A stretch of 64,000 bases of DNA from Streptomyces fradiae ATCC 10745 = DSM 40063 (GTDB taxonomy: Bacteria > Actinomycetota > Actinomycetes > Streptomycetales > Streptomycetaceae). Below the pieces are notes generated by a model that worked only from the letters and a program-made list of their open reading frames with translations, was not told the origin of the DNA and made no database searches. Made by a program: the position numbers and the translations under genes. Within the stretch, counting starts at the first letter, position 1. Every line of letters starts with the position of its first letter. The stretch is taken from assembly GCF_008704425.1 (NCBI RefSeq), contig NZ_CP023696.1, forward strand, positions 3,024,501 through 3,088,500, written 5' to 3'. Of this stretch, positions 1-7,867 are shown piece after piece.

Positions 1-1088
1 CGATGGAGCCCGTCTTCGACGCGGCCTTCCGCCGCCGGTGGGAGGCGTACCGGGCGTACAACCGGGCGTTCGCGCAGGCCCTCGCGGCGGAGGCGGCGCC
101 CGGCGCGGCGGTCCTGATCCAGGACTACCACCTGACGCTGGCGCCCGGCATGCTCCGCGCGCTCCGCCCCGACCTGCGGATCGGGCACTTCTCGCACACC
201 CCGTGGGCGCCGCCGGAGTACTTCGGCCTGCTCCCCGACGACATCGCCCGCGAGCTGCTCGAGGGCATGCTCGGCGCGGACCGGCTCGGCTTCCTCACCC
301 ACCGCTGGGCGGACGCGTTCGCCGCGTGCTGCGCGCGCGTGGTGGGCGGCACGGGGCGGACGGAGATCGGGGTGCACGGGCTGGGCGCGGACGCCGCCTT
401 CCTGCGCGGCCGGTCGCGGCAGGAGGACGTCGAGGAGCGGATGGCGGCGCTGCGGCAGCAGATCGGCGGCGCCGACCGGAAGACGGTCATCCGCGTGGAC
501 CGCACGGAGCTGTCCAAGAACATCGTGCGCGGGCTGCTGGCCTTCCGCGAGCTGCTGGCGGCGCGCCCGGAGTGGCGCGGGCGGGTCGTGCACATCGCCT
601 TCGCGTACCCGTCCCGCCAGGACCTGGAGGTCTACCGGCGGTACACGGCGGAGGTCTCGCGGGTGGCCGAGGAGATCAACGCCGAGTACGGCACGGAGAC
701 GTGGACGCCCGTCCTGCTCCACGTGAAGGACGACTTCGCCCGGTCGCTCGCCGCCTACCGCCTGGCGGACGTGGCGCTGGTCAACCCCATCCGGGACGGG
801 ATGAACCTGGTCGCCAAGGAGGTGCCGGTCGTCTCCGACGAGGGCTGCGCCCTGGTGCTGTCCCGCGAGGCGGGGGCGTTCGAGGAGCTGGGCGCCGACG
901 CGGTGGCGGTCAACCCGTACGACGTCACCGCGACGGCCGAGGCGCTGCACGAGGCGCTGTCGATGCCCCCGGCCGACCGGGCGGACCGCACCAAGCGCCT
1001 GGCCGCCGCGGCCACGGCCCTGCCGCCGCAGCGCTGGTTCCTGGACCAGCTGGAGGCCCTGCGCGCCGCACCGTCGCCGGCCGTCTGA
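1..1088 (+). CDS. otsA: Trehalose-6-phosphate synthase, 5' truncated by window edge
   Basis: Glycosyltransferase family 20 enzyme that joins a glucosyl nucleotide to glucose-6-phosphate to give trehalose-6-phosphate in the cytoplasm. About 361 residues are visible; the N-terminal part with the first substrate loop lies outside the window. Family motifs seen are HFSHTPWAPPEYF (acceptor-side helix), a basic patch around VDRTELSKNI, and DGMNLVAKE followed by LSREAGAFEELG, the nucleotide-sugar binding and C-terminal signatures of OtsA. The phosphatase gene otsB lies convergently downstream, which supports the two-step OtsA/OtsB pathway. The in-frame ATG at base 3 is internal, not the real start. 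Confidence 0.93.
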   Translation, partial: MEPVFDAAFRRRWEAYRAYNRAFAQALAAEAAPGAAVLIQDYHLTLAPGMLRALRPDLRIGHFSHTPWAPPEYFGLLPDDIARELLEGMLGADRLGFLTHRWADAFAACCARVVGGTGRTEIGVHGLGADAAFLRGRSRQEDVEERMAALRQQIGGADRKTVIRVDRTELSKNIVRGLLAFRELLAARPEWRGRVVHIAFAYPSRQDLEVYRRYTAEVSRVAEEINAEYGTETWTPVLLHVKDDFARSLAAYRLADVALVNPIRDGMNLVAKEVPVVSDEGCALVLSREAGAFEELGADAVAVNPYDVTATAEALHEALSMPPADRADRTKRLAAAATALPPQRWFLDQLEALRAAPSPAV

Positions 1089-1189
1089 CGCCCCGGCGGC
1101 CGGCCGTCTGACGCCCCGGCGGCCGGCCGCGGTCGGCCCCGGTCGGCTTCGCCGGGCGGGACGCGCCGGGCCGGCGAGACGGCCTGCGG

Positions 1190-1221
1190 GCGACCGGGCG
1201 ACCGGGCGACCGGGCGACCGG
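1190..1221. repeat. Four exact copies of an 8-bp tandem repeat
   Basis: GCGACCGG is repeated four times without a mismatch between the convergent otsA and otsB genes. It is preceded at about 1083-1130 by a 24-bp direct duplication containing GTCTGACGCCCCGGCGGCCG. It lies in non-coding sequence and no function is evident. Confidence 0.8.
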
Positions 1222-1278
1222 CGGGATGTACCGGCCCGCGGGCCGCCCGGCCGACGGGCGTACCGGCCCGGGGGCCGG

Positions 1279-2121
1279 TCAGGCGGGCATGGCCTCCGCC
1301 AGGGCGGCGAGGAAGGCGACGACCTGTGCCGGGCCGTCCAGGGTGAGGTCGGCGCGGGCGGCCAGGGCCTGCACCTCGTCGCTGCCGCTGCACACCAGCA
1401 GGCCCGGCACCCCGTCGGCGCGCAGCTTCTCGACCGCCGCGAACGCCGGGAGGTCGCCCAGGTCGTCGCCCGCGTACACCACGGCCCGCGCGCCCGTCTC
1501 CCGTACGTGCTCCAGGAGCGCCCGGCCCTTGTCCATGCCCGGCGGGCGCAGCTCCAGGACCATCCGGCCCGGTTCGACGACCAGGCCGTGGCGGGTGGCC
1601 AGGTCGGTGAGGGGCCCCGTCAGGGCGTCGAACGCGGCCTGCGGGTCGGCGGCGCGGCGGGTGTGGACGGCGACCGCGCGGCCCTTCTCCTCGATCCAGG
1701 TGCCGGGCCACGCGCCGGCCCGCTCCAGGACGCCGGGGAGTTCGGCCCGTACGGCGGTGACCCCGGGGTGCTCGGGGGCGGCGCGGACCTCGCCGGTGGC
1801 GGCGTCCCAGCGTTCGGCGCCGTAGTGGCCGAGGACGACGAGGTGGTCGAGGCCGGGCACCCCGGCGAAGCCGCCGTACCGCACGGCGACCCCGGCGGGG
1901 CGGCCGGTGACGACGGCGACGGAGGCGACGCGCGGGGCGAGGGCGGCGAGCGCCGGGACGGCTCCGGGGTGGGCGCGCGCCTGCTCGGGATCGGCGACGA
2001 TGGGCGCCAGGGTGCCGTCGAAGTCGACCGCGACGGTGGCGGCCGAGGGGTCCGCCAGGAGGGCGGCCAGGGCGTCGCGCCCGGCGGCGGTCACGGGACG
2101 GGGAAGCGGGTTGCTGGGCAT
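1279..2121 (-). CDS. otsB: Trehalose-6-phosphate phosphatase
   Basis: HAD-superfamily phosphatase, 280 residues, releasing phosphate from trehalose-6-phosphate. HAD motif I is VAVDFDGTLAPI near residue 33 (nucleophile and acid/base Asp), motif II is VVTGRP, and the late acidic motif is GDDLGDLPAF. An Arg-rich cap region (RAVAVHTRRA) fits the trehalose-phosphatase subfamily. The chosen start is the ATG giving MPSNPLPRP; an upstream in-frame ATG adds 12 residues without homology-like character. It converges on otsA, so the two are separately transcribed although they act in one pathway. Confidence 0.92.
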   Translation of the reverse strand: MPSNPLPRPVTAAGRDALAALLADPSAATVAVDFDGTLAPIVADPEQARAHPGAVPALAALAPRVASVAVVTGRPAGVAVRYGGFAGVPGLDHLVVLGHYGAERWDAATGEVRAAPEHPGVTAVRAELPGVLERAGAWPGTWIEEKGRAVAVHTRRAADPQAAFDALTGPLTDLATRHGLVVEPGRMVLELRPPGMDKGRALLEHVRETGARAVVYAGDDLGDLPAFAAVEKLRADGVPGLLVCSGSDEVQALAARADLTLDGPAQVVAFLAALAEAMPA

Positions 2122-2235
2122 GTGTGCGTACCTATCCACGACCCTCCCCCACCACACCTGGCGACCGCCGTACCGGCACCCGCCGGGCCGAAGGGCCGCG
2201 AGGCCGAAGGGCCGCCGACCCGCCGGGCCGCCCGG

Positions 2236-2478
2236 TCAGCGGCGGGACTCGCGGGAGGCGCGCAGCCGGCGCAGCCGGTTGACCGTGACCGGATCGTGGG
2301 CCAGCGCCCGCTCGTCGTCCAGCAGCGCGTTGAGCAGCTGGTAGTACCGGACCGGGGACAGGTCCAGCTGCTCCCGGATCGCGCGCTCCTTGGCGCCGGG
2401 GCCCGGCCAGGAGCGGCGCTCCATGGCGAGCACCGCGCGCTCGCGGTCGTTCAGCCCGGGGGGGCGCCGTTCGGTCAT
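2236..2478 (-). CDS. Small DUF3263-type DNA-binding-like protein
   Basis: An 80-residue basic protein. The core LNDRERAVLAMERRSWPGPG followed by KERAIREQLDLSP and YYQLLNALLDD matches my memory of the actinobacterial DUF3263 family, which folds as a helix-turn-helix-like small domain of unknown function. It lies 14 bp downstream of the sugar-binding lipoprotein gene on the same strand and may be its last cistron. The C-terminus is Arg-rich (LRRLRASRESRR). The start is the ATG before TERRPPGLN. The biochemical role is unknown. Confidence 0.8.
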   Translation of the reverse strand: MTERRPPGLNDRERAVLAMERRSWPGPGAKERAIREQLDLSPVRYYQLLNALLDDERALAHDPVTVNRLRRLRASRESRR

Positions 2479-2492
2479 GACGGGAACCCTAA

Positions 2493-3758
2493 CTACCCCG
2501 CCGACGTCTCCGCTGCCCTGGCGTCCCGCGCGATGTCCTCCAGCACGGCCCGCGGGTTGCCGCCGGGGGCGACGGCCCGGCCGATGTTCTTCTTCACGCT
2601 CTCGCTCACCCGCGCCCACGACGTCTCGCCCACCGGGTACAGCTCCGATCCGGCCAGCTCCTCCAGGAACGGGCGGAGCGCCGCGTGCTCGGAGTCCGCC
2701 TCCATGGCGTCGCTGGCGCTGACGGTCACGGGCAGCAGGTCGTACCGGTCGGAGAAGTCCAGCACGTTCTTGTCGTTGTAGACGAAGTCGAGGAAGGCCC
2801 CGATCTCCTTGCGGTGGCCGTTCTGCTTGAACGCCATCATCCAGTCGGCGACGCCCAGCGTCGCCTTCGCCTTGCCGTCGATGCCGGGCAGCGGGACGGT
2901 GCCCACCTTCACCCCGGCCTTGCGGGCCGTGTCCATCAGCGTGGGGTGCCCGTTCAGCATGCCGACCTCGCCGCGCACGAACGCGTCGAACGCCTGCTGC
3001 CGGTCGAGTTCGCCGGGCGCGACCGGGCCCGTGAGGCCGGCGCCGACCAGCTTCTCCTTGAGCCACGTCATCGTCTCGACGTTCGCGGGCGAGTCGATCT
3101 GGTACGCCGTGCCGGTCGCGTCGCGGTAGCCGCCGCCCCCGCCGAGCAGCCACATCATGGTCTCGGCCTGGGACTCCTCGGAGCCGAGCGGCAGCGCGAA
3201 GGGGTACTTCACGTCCTTGGCCTTGAGCTTCGCGGCGGCCTCGCGCAGGCCGTCCCAGTCGGCGGGCGGCTCGGCCCCGGCCTGGTCGAGCAGTTCCTCG
3301 TTGAAGAAGAGCATGCGGGTGCTCGCGCCGAACGGCAGGCCGTACTGGACGCGCTCCACCTCGCCGGCCTGCCGCAGCAGGGGCAGGAAGTTGGCCTGGG
3401 TGGGCACGGAGACGAGGTTGTCGACCGGGTACAGCTTGCCGGCGCGCGCGTAGTCGGCGTAGGCGCCTATCTGCGCCAGGTCGGGCGCCTCGCCGCGCTC
3501 GACCATCGCCGCGACCTCGCGGTCGACGTCCTTCCAGGACAGGACGTTGACGTCGATCTTCACGCCGGGCGTCTTCTGCTCGTAGGCGCGGGCGAGTGCG
3601 TCCCAGTACTTCTTCGACGTGTTGGCGTCGGTGCTGCCGTAGTCGGCGGCGACGAGCTTGAGGGTGACCCCCTCGGAGCCGCCCGTCCCGCAGCCCGACA
3701 GCGTCGCTGTGATCGTCAGTGCGGCCAACACCGCGGTCGTTCCCTTGTAGCGGCGCAC
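2493..3758 (-). CDS. Extracellular sugar-binding lipoprotein of an ABC importer
   Basis: A 421-residue solute-binding protein of the family-1 (carbohydrate) type. It starts at GTG (first residues RRYKGTTAVLAA) after a GAGGG-like ribosome site. The signal peptide ends in a lipobox, ATLSGCG, so Cys near residue 23 should be lipidated and the protein anchored outside the membrane. Sugar-binding features are LKLVAADYGS, the central LPFGASTRMLFFNEELLDQAG and the late IGAFLDFVYND. No permease genes are adjacent; the shared ATPase MsiK is encoded about 20 kb away. Two tandem dre-like DasR operators lie 52-76 bp upstream, shared with the divergent SIS gene, so control by amino sugars is likely. The ligand is not determinable from sequence; an amino sugar is the best guess. 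Confidence 0.88.
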   Translation of the reverse strand: MRRYKGTTAVLAALTITATLSGCGTGGSEGVTLKLVAADYGSTDANTSKKYWDALARAYEQKTPGVKIDVNVLSWKDVDREVAAMVERGEAPDLAQIGAYADYARAGKLYPVDNLVSVPTQANFLPLLRQAGEVERVQYGLPFGASTRMLFFNEELLDQAGAEPPADWDGLREAAAKLKAKDVKYPFALPLGSEESQAETMMWLLGGGGGYRDATGTAYQIDSPANVETMTWLKEKLVGAGLTGPVAPGELDRQQAFDAFVRGEVGMLNGHPTLMDTARKAGVKVGTVPLPGIDGKAKATLGVADWMMAFKQNGHRKEIGAFLDFVYNDKNVLDFSDRYDLLPVTVSASDAMEADSEHAALRPFLEELAGSELYPVGETSWARVSESVKKNIGRAVAPGGNPRAVLEDIARDARAAETSAG

Positions 3759-3809
3759 TGCCCTACCACCCTCGCTCGCGAGCTGCGATTTTCCTCCCGG
3801 AAGGATAAG

Positions 3810-3834
3810 AGGTCTACACCTAGGTCTAAACCAC
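3810..3834. promoter_or_regulatory. Tandem dre-like DasR operators in a divergent promoter region
   Basis: Two adjacent half-palindromes, AGGTCTACACCT (3810-3821) and AGGTCTAAACCAC (3822-3834), resemble the DasR site (core TGGTCTAGACCA as I remember it). They sit between the divergent starts of the sugar-binding lipoprotein (3758) and the SIS isomerase (3904), so one regulator could control both. DasR is a GntR-family repressor released by glucosamine-6-phosphate. Assignment is by motif only. Confidence 0.65.
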
Positions 3835-3903
3835 GGGGCTCGGCGGTGGCCGGTTGGGTACGGTCCGGTCGTCCGCAGACAGCGACGCGAGGGAGTGACG
3901 CGC

Positions 3904-4896
3904 ATGTCCCGTACAGCCGCCGAGATCGCCACCCAGCCGCAGCTCTGGCGCCGCGCCGCCGCCGAAGCCGCCCGCTCCGCCGGGGCGGGCCGCTCCCGCC
4001 GGGCGTCAGACTCGGGCGGGCCGTCAGGCTCGGGCGGGCCGTCAGGCTCGGGCGGGGCGCCCGGCCCGGGCGGGGTGCTGCCCCGCGCCGGGGAGCGCGT
4101 CGCCGTGACCGGGTGCGGCACCTCCTGGTTCATGGCGCTCGCCTACGCGGCGCTGCGGGAGGCGGCCGGTCAGGGCGAGACCGACGCGTTCGCCGCGTCC
4201 GAGTTCCCGGCCGGGCGGGCCGGGAACTACGACCGGGTGGTGGCGCTCACCCGGTCCGGTACGACGACGGAGGTGCTCCAGCTGCTCGCGCGGCTGCGCG
4301 GCACGACCCGCACGGCGGCGCTCACCGCCGACCCCGGCACCCCGGTGGTGGACGCGGCGGACGAGGTCGCGGTGCTGGACTGGGCGGACGAGGAGTCGGT
4401 GGTGCAGACCCGGTTCGCGACGACCGCCCTGGCGTACCTGCGGGCCGGGCTCGGCGCCGTACCGGGGGTCAAGCCGGTGGAGGAGGCCGCGCTCGACGCG
4501 GAGCTGGCGGTGACGGAGCCGCTGCCGGAGGCGCTGCTCGCGGCCGAGCAGTGGACGTTCCTGGGACGGGGGTGGACCTACGGGCTGGCACTGGAGGCGG
4601 CGCTGAAGATGCGGGAGGCGGCGGGCGCCTGGACGGAGGCGTACCCGGCCATGGAGTACCGGCACGGCCCCATCGCGATCACCGGCCCGCACCGGGTGGC
4701 GTGGGTGTTCGGCGCCCTGCCGGAGGGGCTGGCGGCGGACGTGGCGCGGGTCGGCGGGACCCTGCACGCCCACGCGTCGGCGGACCCGCTGGCCGACCTG
4801 GTCCGCGCGCAGCGCCTCGCGGTGGCGCTGGCGGAGGCGCGGGGCCTGGACCCGGACCGCCCGCGCAACCTGACCCGCAGCGTGATCCTCCCCTGA
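3904..4896 (+). CDS. SIS-domain sugar-phosphate isomerase/deaminase (GlmS/AgaS-like)
   Basis: A 330-residue protein with two SIS phosphosugar-binding domains. The first (residues about 65-185) carries GCGTSWFMA and the Ser/Thr loop LTRSGTTTEV. The second (about 205-290) carries GRGWTYGLALEAALKMREA and EYRHGP, as in the isomerase half of GlmS and in AgaS. There is no glutaminase domain, so it should isomerise or deaminate an amino-sugar phosphate rather than make one. The start is the ATG at 3904, 9 bp after AGGGAG; a GTG at 3895 is too close to that site. Residues about 35-55 are a Ser/Gly/Pro tandem repeat (18-bp DNA unit), an unusual insertion. It is divergent from the sugar-binding lipoprotein and shares its dre-like sites. 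Confidence 0.85.
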   Translation: MSRTAAEIATQPQLWRRAAAEAARSAGAGRSRRASDSGGPSGSGGPSGSGGAPGPGGVLPRAGERVAVTGCGTSWFMALAYAALREAAGQGETDAFAASEFPAGRAGNYDRVVALTRSGTTTEVLQLLARLRGTTRTAALTADPGTPVVDAADEVAVLDWADEESVVQTRFATTALAYLRAGLGAVPGVKPVEEAALDAELAVTEPLPEALLAAEQWTFLGRGWTYGLALEAALKMREAAGAWTEAYPAMEYRHGPIAITGPHRVAWVFGALPEGLAADVARVGGTLHAHASADPLADLVRAQRLAVALAEARGLDPDRPRNLTRSVILP

Positions 4897-5586
4897 CGCC
4901 CCGGCCCGGCGGGGGCCGCCCGGCCGCCCTCCCGGAGGCCGGACCCGACGTCGCCCCCGAAGGCCGGGGCCCGCCGCGCCCTGACCGGCCCGGCCGCGCC
5001 CTGCCCGAGCGGGGCATGACCGAGCGGGGCATGACCGGCCGCGACCGGTGCGGGGCCTCTTCGCCCCAGGCGGGTGCGGTCCGGGCCGGGCCCGGCAGTC
5101 GGCCGGGTACGGCCGCGCCGCCGGGTGGTACGGAGCCGGTACGGGCCGCACGGGAGCCGGTACGGGCCGCGCACCGGCCGGGACAGGAGCCGGTACAGCC
5201 GCGCCGCCGATGCGCGACCGGGGCGGGGCCGGCACGCGGCGGGGTACGGGGCCGGCACCGAAGCCTGTCGCGCACGCGCCGGCCGGTGAGCACCGGCGCA
5301 CGCACCCGCCCGGTGCCTGCGCCGTACCGGGCCGGCACGGCGCAGGCACCGGCCCGCTTCGGAGCCGCCCACCGAGCGGCGCCCGTTCCGGCGCCGCGCG
5401 GACGCCCCGTACGGGTTCGGGCGGACGCCCCGTACGGGTTCGCGCGGACGCCCCGTACGGGGCCGGGTACGCGACCCGTGCCCGGCCCGGTCCGCCCCGG
5501 GCGTCCCACGCCGGGCCCCCGCGCCCCGCCCGTTCGGCGGGATCTTCGGGTGATCGGATTTGTATGCCCGGGTAACAATCCACTGA
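4897..5586. other. Long gene-free GC-rich gap before nagK
   Basis: About 690 bp with no convincing gene. It holds many short repeats rich in CGTACGGG and GGCCGG, and a three-copy 23-bp repeat near its end. Long open frames cross it on both strands but have repetitive, compositionally driven translations. A lower-GC stretch just before nagK (about 5550-5600) is the probable promoter. Confidence 0.6.
5398..5466. repeat. Three copies of a 23-bp tandem repeat
   Basis: Units begin at 5398, 5421 and 5444, each containing GCGGACGCCCCGTACGGG, with small differences at the ends. Non-coding, about 160-230 bp upstream of nagK. Each unit contains an inverted CCCCGTACGGGG-like core. Confidence 0.75.
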
Positions 5587-5600
5587 AGTGGACTAGACCT
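5587..5600. promoter_or_regulatory. dre-like DasR operator upstream of nagKA
   Basis: AGTGGACTAGACCT is a good match to the DasR operator, with a near-palindromic GGACTAGACC core. It ends 29 bp before the nagK start, so a bound repressor would cover the promoter. nagKA control by DasR is known in S. coelicolor. Confidence 0.72.
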
Positions 5601-5629
5601 TTCACGTCCGTCGGGCGACACTGTTCCGC

Positions 5630-6568
5630 GTGAGACACGTCATCGCCCTCGATGTGGGCGGCACCGGCATGAAGGCCGCCCTGGTCGGAGCCGACGGGGC
5701 ACTGCTGCACGAGGCGCGGCGGGCGACCGGCCGCGAACGCGGCCCCGACGCCGTCGTCGCGTCCATCCTCGGCTTCGCCGCCGACCTGCTCGCCCTCGGC
5801 GAGGAGCGGTACGGCACGCGCGCCGAGGCCGCCGGGGTCGCCGTGCCCGGCATCGTCGACCCGGACGGCGGCATAGCCGTCTACGCGGCGAACCTCGGCT
5901 GGCGCGACGTCCCGCTGCGCGCCCTGCTGGGCGAGCGGCTCGGCGGCCTGCCTGTGGCGCTCGGCCACGACGTGCGCACCGGCGGCCTCGCCGAGGGGCG
6001 CGTCGGCGCGGGCCGGGGCGCCGACCGGTTCCTGTTCGTCCCGCTGGGCACCGGCATCGCGGGCGCCATCGGCATCGACGGCGCCATCGAGGCGGGCGCG
6101 CACGGCTGCGCCGGCGAGATCGGCCACATCGTCGTACGCCCCGGCGGCCCCGCCTGCGGCTGCGGGCAGTACGGCTGCCTGGAGACCCTGGCGTCGGCCT
6201 CGGCCGTGACCCGCGCCTGGGCGGAGGCCGGCGGCGACCCCGACGCGGACGCCGCCGACTGCGCGAAGGCCGTCGAATCGGGCGACCCGCGGGCCCTGCG
6301 GGTCTGGCGGGACGCGGTGGACGCCCTCGCCGACGGACTGGTCACCGCGCTCACCCTGCTGGACCCCCGCACCCTGATCATCGGTGGCGGTCTCGCCGAG
6401 GCGGGGGAAACCTTGTTCACACCGCTGCGGGCCGCGGTCGCGGAGCGGATCACGTTCCAGCGCCCGCCCGTCATCGTGCCCGCGGCCCTCGGGGACACCG
6501 CCGGCTGCCTGGGCGCGGGACTCCTCGCCTGGGACCTGCTCGCCACCGACCTGGAGGTATCCGCCTGA
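5630..6568 (+). CDS. nagK: ROK-family N-acetylglucosamine kinase
   Basis: A 312-residue ROK sugar kinase that would phosphorylate N-acetyl-amino sugar at C6 using ATP. The ATP phosphate loop is IALDVGGTGMKAALV at the N-terminus. The sugar-binding Glu/His motif is EIGHIVVRPGG, followed by the ROK zinc motif CGCGQYGCLE; a late glycine loop is LIIGGGLAEAG. The start is GTG at 5630 with no clear ribosome-binding site. The stop overlaps the nagA start (TGATG), so the two genes are translationally coupled. The dre-like operator just upstream fits control by DasR. Close relatives phosphorylate glucose, so specificity rests on the context. Confidence 0.88.
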   Translation: MRHVIALDVGGTGMKAALVGADGALLHEARRATGRERGPDAVVASILGFAADLLALGEERYGTRAEAAGVAVPGIVDPDGGIAVYAANLGWRDVPLRALLGERLGGLPVALGHDVRTGGLAEGRVGAGRGADRFLFVPLGTGIAGAIGIDGAIEAGAHGCAGEIGHIVVRPGGPACGCGQYGCLETLASASAVTRAWAEAGGDPDADAADCAKAVESGDPRALRVWRDAVDALADGLVTALTLLDPRTLIIGGGLAEAGETLFTPLRAAVAERITFQRPPVIVPAALGDTAGCLGAGLLAWDLLATDLEVSA

Positions 6569-7728
6569 TGGCCGTTCACGCCGACCGCAAGGTCCTCGCC
6601 GGGGCCCGTGTGGTGCTGCCGACCGGCGTCGCCGAGGACGGGCGGGTCGCCGTCGAGGGCGCCCGCATCGCCGACGCGGCCGCACTCCCCGCCGACGCGC
6701 CCGCGCTGGACCTCACGGGCCACTGGCTGGTGCCCGGCTTCGTCGACCTCCACAACCACGGCGGCGGCGGCGCCTCCTTCACCTCCGGCACCGTGGAGGA
6801 GGTCCTGCGGGGCATCCGCACCCACCGCGAGCACGGCACGACGACCCTCGTCGCGTCGACCGTCACCGGCGACATGGACTTCCTCGCCCACCGCGCGGGC
6901 GAGCTGTCCGAGCTGGCCGAGCAGGGCGACATCGCGGGCATCCACTTCGAGGGCCCGTTCATCTCCCCCTGCCGCAAGGGCGCCCACAGCGAGGCCCTGC
7001 TGCGCGACCCCGACCCGGCCGAGGTCCGCAAGCTGATCGACGCGGCGCGCGGCCAGGCCCGCATGGTGACCCTCGCGACCGAGCTGCCCGGCGGCGTCGA
7101 CTCCGTGCACCTCCTCGCGGAGCACGGCGTCATCGCCGCCATCGGCCACACCGACGCCACGTACGAGCAGACCGTGGAGGCCATCGAGGCGGGCGCGACC
7201 GTCGCGACGCACCTGTTCAACGCGATGCCCGCGCTCGGGCACCGCGCCCCCGGCCCGATCGCCGCCCTCCTGGAGGACGAGCGGGTCACCGTCGAGCTGA
7301 TCAACGACGGCACGCACCTGCACCCGGCCGCCCTGGAGCTGGCGTTCCGCCACGCCGGTGCCGGGCGGGTCGCGTTCATCACGGACGCCATGGACGCGGC
7401 CGGGTTCGGGGACGGGGTCTACCACCTCGGCCCGCTGGAGGTCGAGGTCAGGGATGGGGTGGCCCGGCTGGTCGAGGGCGGCTCCATCGCCGGGTCCACC
7501 CTCACCCTCGACACCGCCTTCCGGCGCGCCGCCATCGTCGACGGGCTGCCCGTCGAGTCGATCGTCCAGGCCGTCTCCGCCAACCCGGCGAAGCTGCTCG
7601 GCCTGTACGACCGGATCGGCTCCATCGAGCCGGGCAAGGACGCCGATCTGGTCGTCCTGGACGAGGAGTTCACGCTCAAGGGCGTCATGCGCCGGGGCGA
7701 ATGGGTGATCGAGCCACAAGTGGGTTGA
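6568..7728 (+). CDS. nagA: N-acetylglucosamine-6-phosphate deacetylase
   Basis: A 386-residue amidohydrolase that removes acetate from GlcNAc-6-phosphate to give glucosamine-6-phosphate, the DasR effector. The metal and substrate motifs are in order: PGFVDLHNHGGGG, HFEGPFISPCRKGAH, IGHTDA, ATHLFNAMP, LINDGTHLHP and ITDAMDAAG (catalytic Asp). The C-terminal metal-dependent hydrolase fold ends with LKGVMRRGEW. It overlaps nagK by one base. A strong hairpin follows, so nagKA is probably a two-gene unit. Activity on GalNAc-6-phosphate (AgaA-like) cannot be excluded, given the kinase and aldolase next door. Confidence 0.93.
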   Translation: MAVHADRKVLAGARVVLPTGVAEDGRVAVEGARIADAAALPADAPALDLTGHWLVPGFVDLHNHGGGGASFTSGTVEEVLRGIRTHREHGTTTLVASTVTGDMDFLAHRAGELSELAEQGDIAGIHFEGPFISPCRKGAHSEALLRDPDPAEVRKLIDAARGQARMVTLATELPGGVDSVHLLAEHGVIAAIGHTDATYEQTVEAIEAGATVATHLFNAMPALGHRAPGPIAALLEDERVTVELINDGTHLHPAALELAFRHAGAGRVAFITDAMDAAGFGDGVYHLGPLEVEVRDGVARLVEGGSIAGSTLTLDTAFRRAAIVDGLPVESIVQAVSANPAKLLGLYDRIGSIEPGKDADLVVLDEEFTLKGVMRRGEWVIEPQVG

Positions 7729-7747
7729 TCTCCCGCCGCCTCGCGGG

Positions 7748-7784
7748 AAGGCGGCCCACCCGGGGACTGGGCGGGCCGCCTTCC
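7748..7784 (+). terminator. Intrinsic terminator after nagA
   Basis: Inverted repeat AAGGCGGCCCACC / GGGCGGGCCGCCTT with a short loop, followed by a weak T run (TTCCGTTT). It lies 20 bp after the nagA stop. Confidence 0.7.
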
Positions 7785-7867
7785 GTTTGGCATGATCGTG
7801 GACCGTAAATTCTCCGGGCCGGACGCCGAGACGAGGCCGGTCCACGACTCCGGGGGTGTTGGAACCG

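Noticed and set aside
4897..5586. A hidden gene in the gap before nagK
   Set aside because: Open frames exist on both strands but consist of Arg/Pro/Gly/Ala repeats with no start site or domain.
2685..5633. A very long plus-strand open frame (982 codons) across the sugar-binding and SIS genes
   Set aside because: It is antisense to or out of frame with two clear genes and its translation is compositional (Arg/Gly/Val runs). No domain is seen.
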